Part shown: positions 46,323-58,225 of the stretch, piece after piece
How positions within the stretch are numbered: the stretch's first letter is position 1
How the letters are laid out: every line of letters starts with the position of its first letter
DNA from: Coix lacryma-jobi var. lacryma-jobi
Lineage: Eukaryota; Streptophyta; Magnoliopsida; Poales; Poaceae
Length of the DNA stretch: 64,000 nt
Direction of reading: 5' to 3'
Assembly (NCBI GenBank): GCA_009763385.1
Contig: CM019822.1
Location: 7,844,127-7,908,126, forward strand
Program-made: the position numbers and the translations under genes
The notes under the pieces: model-generated
Told to the model about the DNA's origin: nothing
Seen by the model: the letters and a program-made list of their open reading frames with translations, nothing else
Database searches by the model: none

Positions 46323-49300
46323 ATGGTGGACAAGAATGATGGGTCAGAGGGTCTTAAATTCAACACGTCAAACCTCATTCAAACAACCGAAGATGTTGCA
46401 AGAGCGTTTATTGCTGCGGCTTCGGCTGCCACTGCACAGTCTGCACGGCCATCTGTAGTGTATTCATCCAAAGATGACAGTGGCAGCCCAATTCAGAAGC
46501 TTCAGCAGCAATTTTCGAAAATCATGAAAGGGTTTTCGTCCTCACCAGACCTGTCAGGAACTTACAATCCAGAAGTACTTACAACGCAAAAGCGGCAGTG
46601 GTCGAGGTACCAGCTGAAGTCATTGGTGTGTATCTCACTCTACCTATTGGCATTCATTGTCTGTTTGTTGTTGTACACATTATACAAAATAACTAATTTT
46701 ACTATTCAGAGCTATAATAGCTATAAGTTGGGATTGATTGATGTGAAGCCCTTATTGGATACAAAATCACTTTGTTTCTCTCTTACAATCACACCAGTAG
46801 CTAGTAACACAGGTTTGCACTATGTTGATCTTGTAGCTTTACACTACATGCTTACACACCTCACTTGATCTTCAGAACCGAGCTATTCTATCACACATAA
46901 ACACTCGCTTACTAGAAACCATACAGTAGCTTGATGTTCACAACCAAGCTCTTTCTTCTCTATATCTCAAACGCTATCCTACACAGGAGGATTTCCTGTG
47001 TTAGCAACCCCAACTGCTAACCCCTAATTCATAAGCAGAACACAATTGTAACATATTTGAGGTTCGATTATAACCTTTAGAAGAATGGAATTCGAAGCAA
47101 GGATGGGGATTAGACCAGGATCAGAGATACATCAGGAAGTAGCTTCTGGTAGAAGGAAGAGAGTGAGGCAGGAGGAAGAACATAGCTAGAGAGAATACAG
47201 ATGTTCTCTGTATTACTGTATATGCCTCTAAAAAATTTGAACTGTTCAGTGAAAGTTTCATCACTGCTGCCGCGACTCTCCCTGCGAGTTGAAGTGGTAA
47301 CTTGTGCTCTGAAATTGATCAACTGCTGCAGGACAGGAAGTCTCTTCTGGAAATGTTCCGTAAGATATGTTTGGGTAGAAATCTGTACATGTTTGGATGA
47401 CATTGCGCATATCCTGCCGCTTTTATTTTTAGGGTCTTACGGTTACCACAGTACTGTTACAGGAGCCGACCTAATAGTACACAGCTCACATTACCCTACT
47501 TGCTAGCTAATCAAGCAGCTGTCACAGTTATTAGATATAAAAGTTAATTTGTTCTAATTTTCACCCCAGTAGTTTGCTTGTTGCTTCCTGCCATGGTAAC
47601 CTTCAAGTCAACTAACTCAACTAGCTACTCGCTAGTACTACAAACTCCAGAGCTGCTGTCTTCATGTAGCTCTCTCATGATCCAGGAACCATCTAGGCCT
47701 ATAGCATGTCTAACACTAATATGCCTATGTGACAAGATTACTTCTAACAGCCCTGCTATTCTATTTGCTAGGAAAGAGTGAAACATGGTTAAACTAGACC
47801 CCGTTTTGATATTAGTTTTTTAAATGAACTGGAAATTGGAGTTGGTTCATTCTCTCTATCTCTTATTATCATAACGCTTAAACTTCTCAATTAACTATAG
47901 GGATGATATTTTCTTTACTCTCTTACTCTACACTGAGTTTGTATGGGATAATTGCACTTGCGTGACACAATAATTAGTGCTTGAATGTCTATTTTGTTGT
48001 GGTTGGCGTACATACCTGTACCTCTCAAAGTTGTTTCCTGGAACAGGGTGATAAGTGCATCAGAGAACCATCACGTCTGTTCGAGAGCATAGTGATTGTT
48101 GGGCTTCCACCTCACGCAGATATCCAGGAGCTGGAAAACATTGCACTAGGGAGAAATGATGAAGATGGAAAGAGATCAAGAAATTTATTTGGCAATAGCC
48201 ACCACCAAGTTCACGCAATATCAAATTTGGAACCACAGGTTATCATTCATCTCACCTACTGTTTCATGTTGTTTGATCTGATAAGTACCCACAGGTTATC
48301 ATTGTGGCAGGGACATGCGTACCATTGTTTATCAAAAAATAAATCCTTGTGTTGATTTTATTTGTTTTCCCTTAGGTTCTTTTTGCATACCCTCCAGAGA
48401 AGCCTCTTCCACTCAAGTACAAGGATACCCTCTCTTTCTGCCTTCCCGGAGGTGTACAGGTCTGCATTAACTTTAGTTTTGATCGCTTTGTGATAACATG
48501 AGTTTAATCAGTATTCAGGTCTTCTTTTCTTGTTCTTGGAACACATGAGTTCTTACCACCTAGTACTAGTTGCATTTATCCATCATTATGCATTGGGCTG
48601 TGTATGCCTACCCCAAGTATTCATGCCAGCTGTAGATCCCTACAAAGGGAGCTTAACAGAATGGAGTGAAAAAGAAAAGTTCGAGGGGACACCAGGCAAT
48701 GCAGGCGGTGACCAGCGTGCCGCCAACAACACCCAGCCGCCCTTCCTTCTCGTCTCACCCTTGCCTGAGGGAGCCACTGAAGGTCCCGCAAGGATGGTGG
48801 TGGCGGGGTTTTCGCAGCTGGGTGTTCATTGGGGAGCACTTGTCCCCACCCCAGTGACCTGGAAGGCAGCAGTGCCATGGTGGGTCACATCTCGCTGGGT
48901 AAGGGTGGATCCGGTGAGCTGGCATACGAATCCATCTGTTTCTTCGGCCTTAGTGGCGGTGGTGGCGGCATCGACACAGGCAGCGCAGTCGAGTGTGCTG
49001 CGGCGGTTTTGTGGCCACGATTGTGGAGGTCACCAGTATGACTGGTGCTGTGGCGCATGGCCATGATGTGGGTGAGGGCCACCTCAGTGGTGGCTGGGGC
49101 GATGTGAAGAGTGCGCCGGCAAAGGTGCCTGCTCGTGGTATCGCGGCGGCGACAGAGGGCGCCACGCGTGAGACCGTGGTGGCAGTGGGGGGGGTGGTGC
49201 GGTGTTGGTTTCCATGCTTTCTGCCTGCAACTTTTAGTGAGGTTGCAGCGGTGTAATGGCGGCCATGTGCTGGCTTGGTTGTTTGGTGGTGGTGGATTCC

Positions 49301-52300
49301 TTGGTTGGAGTTGTTGCTGTGGCAGCAAGGCAGTGGTAGTGTCCAGGTTGGCGATGCTTGCAAGCGCTGAGTTTCTCCCCTAGGGGCGTTGTCGAGGCAC
49401 CACCATTCCCCTTGGGGCTTGTTTGTAAACATAGCAAACCCCTTCAATCCATACGGTGGTGTCCAGGTTGGCGATGCTTGCAAGCGCTGAGTTTCTCCCT
49501 TAGGGGCGTTGTCGAGGCACCACCGTTCCCCTTGGGGCTTGTTTGTAAACATAGCAAACCCCTTCAATCCATACGTACTGGAAGGGATTGAGTTTATATA
49601 AACCCTTGGTGCTGTCCAGATTTCTTGGGTGGGTGGTGGTTGCGTCTTTCTTGTCGCTGCATTCCTCCATGGAGGCGTCACCTTACTGGGGTCTCGTTCC
49701 ATTCACCTTTCCACCTTGCTGTCTGTGCATCCATGGTTGCGGTGGTGCTTTTGGTTGTCTCGGCTACAGTGGGTTTGTGTTAGAGTGAAGTGGATCCTTA
49801 TTCCCCCTTGTCCTCTCCCTCTGCACTCCTTGGCGAGCTGGCATCTGGGAATCCATGTTGTGGTATGTGGCTTGGCATTGTTTGAAACGTGTGGGGATTG
49901 CCGCTCCTTTGTTTTTGCCTAGCGACGGACGGTCATGCAGAGCGGAGTCCAGTTCAGTGCTAGGTTGCCTTCCTGCGGTTGGAATGGAAGTGTGGTGGAT
50001 AGTGCAGCTGTCCGCATGCGACACACTGTTTATGGTGACGCTGACACATATCTTCTTTTTTAGTTGCCTGATTATGGTCTCTCCAAGCCATGATATTATA
50101 TTTTCTTCTTCTATATCAATAGAAACACAGACACATCCTTTGAATAAAGATTATGCATTGGGCTCTTGGATCTTTGATACTGCTTCCGTTTCTCCTGTAT
50201 TATATCCTGCTTGTATTTTGTAGCAGTTTGTACTTGATGTTTCTCATGGCCTAAGTTATTAGTGATTCCCCATACCAAATCTATGTAGCATACCTACGTT
50301 ACCGGTGTTCCCTCCAAATGGTTTGTTTCAGTTAATAATTTAGAGTTTGCCATCTGGTTAAGGTTATCAAATGTAAGGCAAGAATTGACATAATAGCAGT
50401 CAACTACAAAATAGTGCTTACGAGTACAAAAGGAACTAGGAAAATATTGCGATTATATAATACCCCCTCTGCTCGGGAAAGAACGCAATTCTGCGTTCCC
50501 AAGGCCAGACTAAGGATGAAGCACACTTACATGAATACCCTTGCTTTATTCTCTCGGGGAAAGGAGGGGCAGAGAGAAGGCAGCAGCACAGCAGACTGAG
50601 TAGCAGACTAGGGGGCCGGTCCTGCCACAGCTAGTGGTTTGTGTTAGCCTGCTTCAGCTAATGACGTGATTTGTTGCTCAGTCCACAGCTGTGCTCTGCA
50701 ACACAGTGTCCACAATTGCATTCTTTCTGGGACACATGCTAGACTCTAAAGTTGCACTCTTTTCCAGACGTAGGGAGTAATGCGAAAACTCCTTGAGGAT
50801 ATAAAGGTTGATCAATGAGCATAAACGTGAGCATAAAGCCATAAACCTGCTTATGGTGTTTTCCGATAGTTATTGAACATGATAGAAGGGATCATGCCTT
50901 CAGTTGTTGTTTTTTGTATGAAGTAGCTATTGGCACTTGGCAGTGTATTGCTATATGCTATCTGTATCAGATTAAGCAGTACGAGGAACTAGTCAAGTCA
51001 ACGAGTCTGTTTAGTTTCCTGTCTAACATGTTTTCAATTTTACCTTTGTTGTTAAGCTATTGGACAATTTACCAATGTTTATATTTGTCCACTAGGTTCA
51101 TGCTGTCGAACGTACTCCTTCATTCAGTGAGCTGAATGAAATTCTCCTGGGACAGGTAACTGTTACTCAGCTATGTCTGGGTCTTTGTTTTGCTTCAATC
51201 AGTAGATATCTCTTTACCTGACAAGTTCATTATTTACTTCTGGGACCATAGTAATTCAAAAGCTCAGTTGATTTACTTCCTCTGCCGTAGAACTCATCTC
51301 GTCAGTTCTACCTGCAAGAAGCCATCATCTGGTCTTTTTGTGTGCAAGTCTTATAATCTTTGTTGTTATTATCCATTTCAGGAACAGCTTAAAGAAAGCA
51401 ACCAATCATTTGTGTTCCGCCTACAGGTATACATATATCTTTCTCTACTGCATCCTTTTGCTGTACCAGGTGGCTTATGATTGAGAGATTGCAGGTTGCT
51501 GATAACTCTGCATTATATGGATGCTGTGTGCTGGTTGAAGAGATCGTACAGAAACCATCAAAGTTGGTATCGATGCTCATGAATGACAAACCTGTCTTTC
51601 CACGCCGGAGTCGATACGTGATAACTACACCCCGGTGTTATTGCATCCTGTCCAGGCTTCCGTTCTTTGAACTGCATTTTGGGGTATTGCAGAGGTATTT
51701 TTTGTCTTGAAATCATCATATTGCTATCTTATTGACTCACCATATTCATTGTATCTCAATTCTGACACCTATACAAACATCTACTTTGTGTTTATATTTA
51801 GCTTTAGGCTAGTGTGCAGTGCACTGACAGCTGACACTTGTATTTTCTTTTAGATGCATAGAGTTACGCGCTAATCCTGGAAGTTTTGATGTTGCTAGTC
51901 TCACTATTGATATACTTATTTTCTTGTGCAGTATTCTTATAGAAGAACGTCTGGAATGGCTCACAGATGGTGTTAGCATGCTTACTTCCTTATCACCTGA
52001 GGAATCCTGTGAGAACAATATCTGTGAAGGAACTGAAGTTACAGCACAGAAACAGTATTTAGATAGTAACACAACTGATGTGGATAAATCATCTGAATCT
52101 AGCATGGGAGGTTCGTCAAAGGAGCTGTCTGACACTGACAGCAGTTCTGAGTGTAGAGAGAACCAGCTTTACTTTGTTTCTAAAGAACAACAGCAAAATA
52201 GTTCTTGTGATAAAGAGCAGAGTGATGTTAAAATAGAAACTGTCACTCGTTGTGATGCTTCCGAAGTGTCTGATCATTTTGTTCAAGAAGATGCATCATC

Positions 52301-55300
52301 TGATCTGTCTGAAGTTAAGCATCATGAACTTGATTCTGCACCAGGTATCCAGGATGAATCTGGTGCAAGGAAGAACTGTGATGATTCTCCAAAGGGAAAT
52401 GTGGATGATGAGGAGCTTGATCTCTTCATTACTGATACTATTTTACCACTTATGCGATCCCTTTGTGAAGATTGTGAATCATCTCCAAGGTATGTTATAC
52501 CCACAAATCAGTCCTTGTATGCTTCTGGTGACGCATGAGAAACTTAATTTCATCACTGTATGAGTTTATTTTTTTTTCATTCATGTTTGTGAGAAATATT
52601 TTACCTTTTTCTTCACTTTAGCACCTGGTGTTCTGTGCACACTGAACACTTTCCCCCTTCTTTTGAATGAATGTGGACACTTTTATGACATAGAGGTTGA
52701 ATATAAGTGAACGTTGGCATAGATGTATTGTGCTGCTTCTTGAATTTTAAAACTGATTGAAACCATCCTTTTACTTGTTTATTATTATTACTTTTGATGT
52801 TGACTGTTTACCATAGCTAAACACGATCATCATTTGAAATGCTTACTGCACACGATCACCAGTGCATGATTAGAATCACAAATAGTTATCATCTTTTGCT
52901 GCAGTTCACAGGGTTCTCCTTCTGAAGGAAGAAATTTCGACACCCAGGAATCAGATTCAGAGGAGCCATCTTCCATCGGGGATGGAGACTTAGTTAGACA
53001 CAACAACATACTGCAGTGGGCTAAGGTTTATGCATGAACTCAGGCACAATTGCTTTCATTTTCCTTGTTTTGTGTCTTTGTTTTGTTTGTTAACTTAAAC
53101 GTTTTATCCAGGCAAAAAAATATGGTTCTTTGCAAGTTGTCTGTCAATACTACCAGTTACAGTGTCCTGCTAGGGGTTCATCACTTACTTTTCATCCCTT
53201 GGAGCATTTGCATCCTTTGAGTTTTCACCGGCCAGGTGAAACAGTTCTTCACATTGCTGGTTCTACTATTGAGCTTAGGTCACGTGATACAAGCTTAGAG
53301 GTTGCTGAGGTATGTTGACGCATGGCCACATTATGAGGATTGGACTGTGATGAAGCTATGATATATAGCGTTTTGAAATATAAGACTAGTATATGCCTTA
53401 ATTTCACATCCATTTTCTAGATGCGTAATGCACTCTTTGCTGAGGAGGAATCGACTGCTTTATCCACATGGGCGGTGGCATCCATTTGTGGATGCCTCAG
53501 GTTGGAACATGTAAGTACCGTATTGTTCTAAGGTTATATAGTTCCTTTTTAGCAACTCATTAGTTGTTTTATCACTCTTGCTTGATACTGGTGTTAGAAG
53601 GAAAACATTATGATTCAAATGTACAAGTGTTCATGTCCAGTAAATCAACATTGTCCTTTTTTTAAAAAAAGTTTTGGATCACTGGTGCAAATCATTTGCA
53701 ACATATTTGTATTTTTTTATTAGATGTACAAATCTGTAAAAATGGATTTAAAAACAAACACATTGGCAATCGCATTAGCTGCATCGGTTTTTGTTTGTTG
53801 TGTTCTAAGAGCAAGCTAGTAACCTTGTTACTACATAACCTTCTTTTTTTGCTCTTTTGATTGATGTAACATGGTGTATTTCCAATTGACTGATGTATAT
53901 CTGTCGCACGCATGTTGTGTAATGCCTTTTTCTTTGCATTACCTTCTGCTCCTTTATAGCAAAATTCTGCAATAAAAATATGTAGTAGTACCTTGTACAG
54001 GATCATTGTCTTCTTTTTTTTTTTTGAAATGTGATGGGTGATCTAGCCTTCTACATTGTTGGGCATGTGCTTTACAAAGGTACATTACATTGTTGTACAA
54101 TTTCTGAAACAATAGTTTTGGCAGGTAATGACACTTTTTGCTGCCGCACTCCTGGAGAAACAGATTGTTATTGTCTGTTCTAATCTGGTATCGTTCCAAG
54201 CCTTCTAGATTTGGCATTTTTTAAGCATTCAATTTCCTTTTCTTCTGGTTTGGCTGCTTGTTCAATTTGTTTACATTTATTAATGTCCCTTCATGAGTTT
54301 ATCTATAAAAAGAGGAATATTAGGAATAAAAACATCCTGAAAATCATATAGTTTTGAAACCATTGAAAATTGTCACTAACATTCTCAAGCAATTTCTAAC
54401 GGTCAGGGAATGTTATCGGCTTCAGTTTTGTCCATCTTACCTCTAATACGACCGTATCGGTGGCAGTCTCTCCTCACGACGGTACTTATATTTTTTTTTT
54501 TGTGTTTTGTCAAATTTGGCCTTCATGTCAGGTATGCAATTACTATTGATTCATGTACTCTGTTCCATCATTGATTTCCAGGTTTTGCCTAATGACATGA
54601 TGGATTTTCTTGATGCCCCAGTTCCATACATAGTGAGTTCCTGATCTTGTTGACATTACTAGCTTTCGCCAGTGTAGTGTGTGCCCGTTTTTTTGAGTGA
54701 TTGGGGGGCGGGGCGGTAGCGGTTGGGAGGATGGGAATTAGTGGCATATAAAATACTCCACATGTGATTATGTTTTGTCACATCGCTGCCTATTTCAATT
54801 GACTTTATTATGTACATATCCCATGAAGAATTAACTGCTGTTGTCATCTTTAGGTGGGTGTACAAAACAAGACATCTGATGTGCTCAACAGGCTACCAAA
54901 TGCCGTGGTCATTGATGCCAACAGGAATCAGGTACACAGACTCATTGTCATGCCACCTGCTGGAGTTCAATTATGTGCGTGACTGCAAATAGGTCTTAGT
55001 ACTGGTACTGAATTTGTAGGCTGGGATAGGTCTTAGGAGTTCAGGTACACAGATAGGTCTTAGTACTGCAGATAGGTCTTAGAAGAAATAGTTCTAACTC
55101 TGTTGACTTTGTACTGGTACTGAATTTGTAGGCTGGGATTGGTAGCATTCTTATTCTTAAGTTTCTCTAATTTCTAAAATAAAATTTTATAATTCAAAAT
55201 GATGTATAGACTAACAGTTCTGGTGCATAACATTTCTGAGTAGCACTTTAACTCATGTTCTCCGAATCCTCATTCTGTTCTCAGCCATTTAATTGCCTTT

Positions 55301-56623
55301 TAAGAACATTTCTGTAGCATGATTGATCATCGGATGCTAAGGGTTGCTGACACATGAATTCCTTGTGGTGTCCAGATTAAGTCTTCTTCAGTCCCGCAAC
55401 TACCACAGCACAGAGAGTTGCTTTCTGCCTTGCGCCCGTATCATTCAATACTTGTTGGCGAAAGTTATCTTGCAAGAAAACGTCCTGTTTATGAATGCAC
55501 GGATGCCCAGGTTGTGTATTGGCTATATACTAGTCCTTCATGATCTGTCTGATTTTCTCCATCTTCTTTTTTCCAAATGTACAAATAAGCGGTGTAATTT
55601 TCTATGATTATCATTTTGCTGCCTTCAGCTTTTTCTGAACTTCTCTGGGAGTGATTGAATGGACATATAAATTATCTGCCTTATTTTCCCTTTTGTTTTG
55701 CTTTGACTTGCAAGTATAGGATCCATAAGCTTATGTCTATTATTATTTACCAATAAAATTTAGAGTTAGTCAGGGCAGCCTGTTTTCATTGTAGTTATAT
55801 GACATTTTGGGCCGGTAAAGCATTCCGTGCTTTTATACCTTCAAGACTCTAAAGTGTGTCTACTCTGTTTCTTTTTATATGTATCTAACCTTTTACGCAT
55901 GCAGGTGGAAGCGGCCAAAGGTTTCTTGGCAGTGCTTAGAGACTACCTTGACACACTATGCTCGAACTTGAGATCTCATACAATTACCAATGTGCAATCT
56001 AACAATGACAAGGTTTGTTACTTTGTTCTCCTGCCTTTGCTGAGATTTTGTCTTCGATGATTTAGTTTGGTTTATATATGCTAATTACTAGTATGAACTG
56101 AGGATACCTTTTTGGGTATGAACTGTGTGAATACCATAACACATTGCTGGTTTTGTTGGATGTAAAAACTATGATGTTGTATAGTATCGCTAGATATACT
56201 TTTTGGCATGCTTATACAGTTGTCAGAAGCGTTGCTGACTCTAGTTTTCTTTGTATAGGTTTCCTTACTTTTAAAAGAGAGCTTTATTGGTTCTTTCCCA
56301 ATCCGGGATAGGCCTTTTATGAAGGTAATAAATTACATTCTTTCCTTTGCCTTTAAAGGAGTGTTTGGTTTGCATAGAATAGCATCCAAGCAAGAAATAT
56401 GTAAATAACATTGTCAATGCCAGGTGCTCTTTTCTTTTCTTGATTCAGCTGTATCTTCTTTGGGGATCAAATTTTGGCATGCTCAAATCCTATAGCTCGT
56501 AGCCCATATCACTATACAGACTGATTTACATCGTGCTTTGTTTTTTGTTGACAGCTTTTTGTGGACACGCAGTTGTTCTCAGTACAGACAGACCTAGTTC
56601 TCTCCTTTTATCAGAAGGACTAA
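46323..56623 (+). CDS. DENN (AEX-3) domain protein, 18 coding exons, 831 aa
   Basis: Coding exons with GT-AG borders that join in phase: 46323-46625, 48047-48238, 48376-48459, 51096-51155, 51382-51426, 51495-51694, 51932-52489, 52905-53025, 53112-53309, 53421-53510, 54125-54187, 54407-54481, 54582-54632, 54854-54931, 55376-55510, 55905-56012, 56259-56324, 56555-56623. They sum to 2,496 bases. The product has an uDENN part (residues about 105-230; LFESIVIVGLPPHADI, FAYPPEKPL), an acidic Ser-rich linker (300-500), a cDENN core (520-700; VMTLFAAALLEKQIVIVCSN, PYRWQSLL, VGVQNKTS) and a dDENN end (700-831). DENN proteins act as exchange factors for Rab GTPases in vesicle traffic. Of the plant DENN types, it looks like the AEX-3-only kind (no WD repeats, so not SCD1). 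The start is the first ATG after the leader intron and is followed by conserved-looking sequence. Confidence 0.93.
46626..48046 (+). other. First coding intron of the DENN gene
   Basis: 1,421 bp. 46900-47800 is less AT-rich than usual for an intron and contains several TAGCAACCCC/CTGCTAACCCC-like stretches. An old insertion is possible, but no ends were found. Confidence 0.4.
48600..50149 (+). mobile_element. LINE-like insertion in the third DENN coding intron interval, 15-bp TSD
   Basis: Identical copies of ATTATGCATTGGGCT flank a 1,550-bp segment (48585-48599 and 50150-50164). A 15-bp TSD is typical of target-primed reverse transcription. The insert is GC-rich unlike the surrounding intron. 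It ends ATCAATAGAAACACAGACAC then CCTTTGAATAAAG, without a long A tail. No ORF with endonuclease or RT motifs is visible, so it is a 5'-truncated LINE 3' region or a non-autonomous partner. It lies between coding exons 48376-48459 and 51096-51155, in the sense orientation if the 3' end is as read. Confidence 0.75.
49336..49575. repeat. 120-bp tandem duplication within the LINE-like insertion
   Basis: GTCCAGGTTGGCGATGCTTG begins at 49341 and again at 49461. The two units match almost fully through CCCCTTCAATCCATACG. On the complement both units stay open and encode a near-identical 40-residue repeat (FAMFTNKPQGE...RLQASPTWT), with no known domain. Confidence 0.85.
50463..50777. mobile_element. 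Stowaway-type (Tc1/Mariner) MITE, 315 bp
   Basis: The left end is CCCCCTCTGCTCGGGAAAGAA and the complement of the right end is CTCCCTACGTCTGGAAAAG, matching the CTCCCTCCGTYCCGGAAA-type Stowaway terminus. TA flanks both sides (50461-50462, 50778-50779). It sits in the same intron as the LINE-like insertion. Confidence 0.8.
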
Positions 56624-57540
56624 GTGTCTGACAGACTTGAATGTCTGTCTCATCTTGCCAAGGTGAGGACTCCTTTCTATTTTAATCTATGCTGTTAGAT
56701 TTCTGATTTCTGGTACTGCATATTGTTTGGTGATCCGCACGCAAAATAACAAAAGTTACAAGTAGTCGCTGCGCAAAACTTGGTTACTGTACTTTCAAGT
56801 GTCCATGGGCACAAGACTAGTACCGGGGCTCATGGCTTGTCAGAGCTCAAAGAAAATCCCTGTGAACTTTGGCGCATTTTTTCTGTTTCATCTTTTGTTA
56901 GCACTCTTTACCAGAGTTAAAGTTTACTACATCCATGATTCAATCGAATTCTGATATATCTATTTGCACTGCAGCCTTTAGATGTTGAGCTAAACTGTAC
57001 ATATCGGCTTAGAAAGAATGAGCTGCCTTCGTCACTTTGGCAGCTCAGTGTTTGTTTTAAGAGCTGGAAGGAGAAGCCACATACTGTCTGGGGCCTGGGC
57101 CAAAAAAAAAATGGTAGAGAAGATCCCGTTATGGGTATTGAAGAAGAATGCCTATAGCTGCTGTAAGTTGGTCCGGTGCGGTGATCCGCCATCTAAGGTT
57201 TTGTAGGCTGTAGTAGGTGCCCCTCATAAGAAGCCTTCTATGGATTGTTCCTGCGATACCTGTGCTGTAGTGGAACCATGTCTGCGGCCAAATCTCCAGA
57301 CTTGAATGTGTTATGCCAAGAATCCAAAAGTTATACCGTGCCGAAGCGCGGTTCTTATTTCTCCAGCTGTAATTTAACGTGTGGTAATTTTTATCAAAGC
57401 ATACAGTGTCAAAGTGCATCTTGTCTGTCTTACAGTACTCCGCAACGTGCAGGAAAGTGATCGATATCGAGGGTGATTGGTTGCCCAAAGAGTTTCTGTC
57501 CGGGATGAAGTACCCATCTAGACTCATTTCAGCCTGAATG
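56624..57540 (+). other. 3' untranslated region of the DENN gene
   Basis: GTGTCTGACAGACTTG follows the stop. A plausible intron runs from 56661 (CCAAG/GTGAGG) to about 56973 (TGCACTGCAG). A spliced 3' UTR of this kind is a potential trigger for nonsense-mediated decay if the junction is more than about 50 bases past the stop; here it is about 38 bases. The polyadenylation point is not clear. Confidence 0.45.
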
Positions 57541-57838
57541 AAGAGATACACTTTGGTGTGTTTGGTCATACCGAACGACAGAGCACTTGTTTGGTTGTCC
57601 GAACGGACAGTTTTCCAGAACGGACAGTTTTCCAGTATGAACTGGTTGAACCTAGTGTGTTTGGTTGGGCGGACGGTGAGTGGTGCAAGCACCCCTGTAT
57701 GGTTGTGGTGTGGTTACCACCTTTTGCAGCAAGAGAATAGGAAATGATCAACATACATTTGCCTCAGTTATCACCTTAAATTTGTCACTTTCTCACAAGG
57801 TCATTGTCTTTAGATTAGTCAATGACAATGTGAAACCA
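57541..57838. other. Spacer between convergent genes
   Basis: Contains a 17-bp unit GAACGGACAGTTTTCCA in two adjacent copies (57600-57634) and TTTGGTTG/TTTGGTCA motifs. No gene is seen. It presumably holds the 3' ends of both convergent transcripts. Confidence 0.4.
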
Positions 57839-58135
57839 TCACAGGCACTTCTTGCAACCGAAGATGATGAACAAGAGCAATACCAACAGGACAAAAGCCA
57901 AAACTACACAAATAGGAAATAAGCAATGTGATTTGTTAACAACCGGTTCAGGTGTTTGCGGCAACAACGGTCGTTCTTCACCAGTAATGAACTCCAAGTA
58001 GGATGCTTCTGCCTCTTGTCTAGTTGGAAAACCCTTGTAAGAGTTGTTCGGAAAACCAGTTACCTGGTCATTGCATTTTGACCAAGTTCGATACACTCTG
58101 GGAACCCTGCCGCGATACACAACATGCCAAGCCAT
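57839..58135 (-). CDS. Small viroplasmin/RNase H1 N-domain protein with a C-terminal membrane segment, 98 aa
   Basis: From ATG 58135 (MAWHVVYRGRVPRVY) to the stop at 57839. Residues 1-52 match the caulimovirus viroplasmin / RNase HI N-terminal domain (Cauli_VI): WHVVYRGRVPRVYRTW, CNDQVTGF, SYKGFPTRQEAEASYLEFI. In RNase H1 this fold (hybrid-binding domain) binds RNA/DNA hybrids. No RNase H catalytic domain follows. Instead residues 76-92 are strongly hydrophobic (CVVLAFVLLVLLLFIIF), then GCKKCL. That layout predicts a tail-anchored protein facing the cytosol. The same frame is open upstream to 58252, but a TTAAAG acceptor lies just before GACTACATGG, so a leader intron is likely and the ATG at 58135 is preferred. 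It is a host-type gene, not a viral insertion, as far as can be seen. It converges on the DENN gene. Confidence 0.7.
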   Translation of the reverse strand: MAWHVVYRGRVPRVYRTWSKCNDQVTGFPNNSYKGFPTRQEAEASYLEFITGEERPLLPQTPEPVVNKSHCLFPICVVLAFVLLVLLLFIIFGCKKCL

Positions 58136-58225
58136 GTAGTCCTTTAACAAATCAGAAAAACCAAGTTGTAATAAGAATGGATAGGTGAAACAATTTGCCT
58201 CAGTTATAATTGTCACTTCATTTGA

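Noticed and set aside
48530..49702. Frames of 178 and 250 codons within the DENN intron
   Set aside because: Both lie in the LINE-like insertion, on opposite strands, without known domains. The 250-codon one is inflated by the 120-bp tandem duplication.
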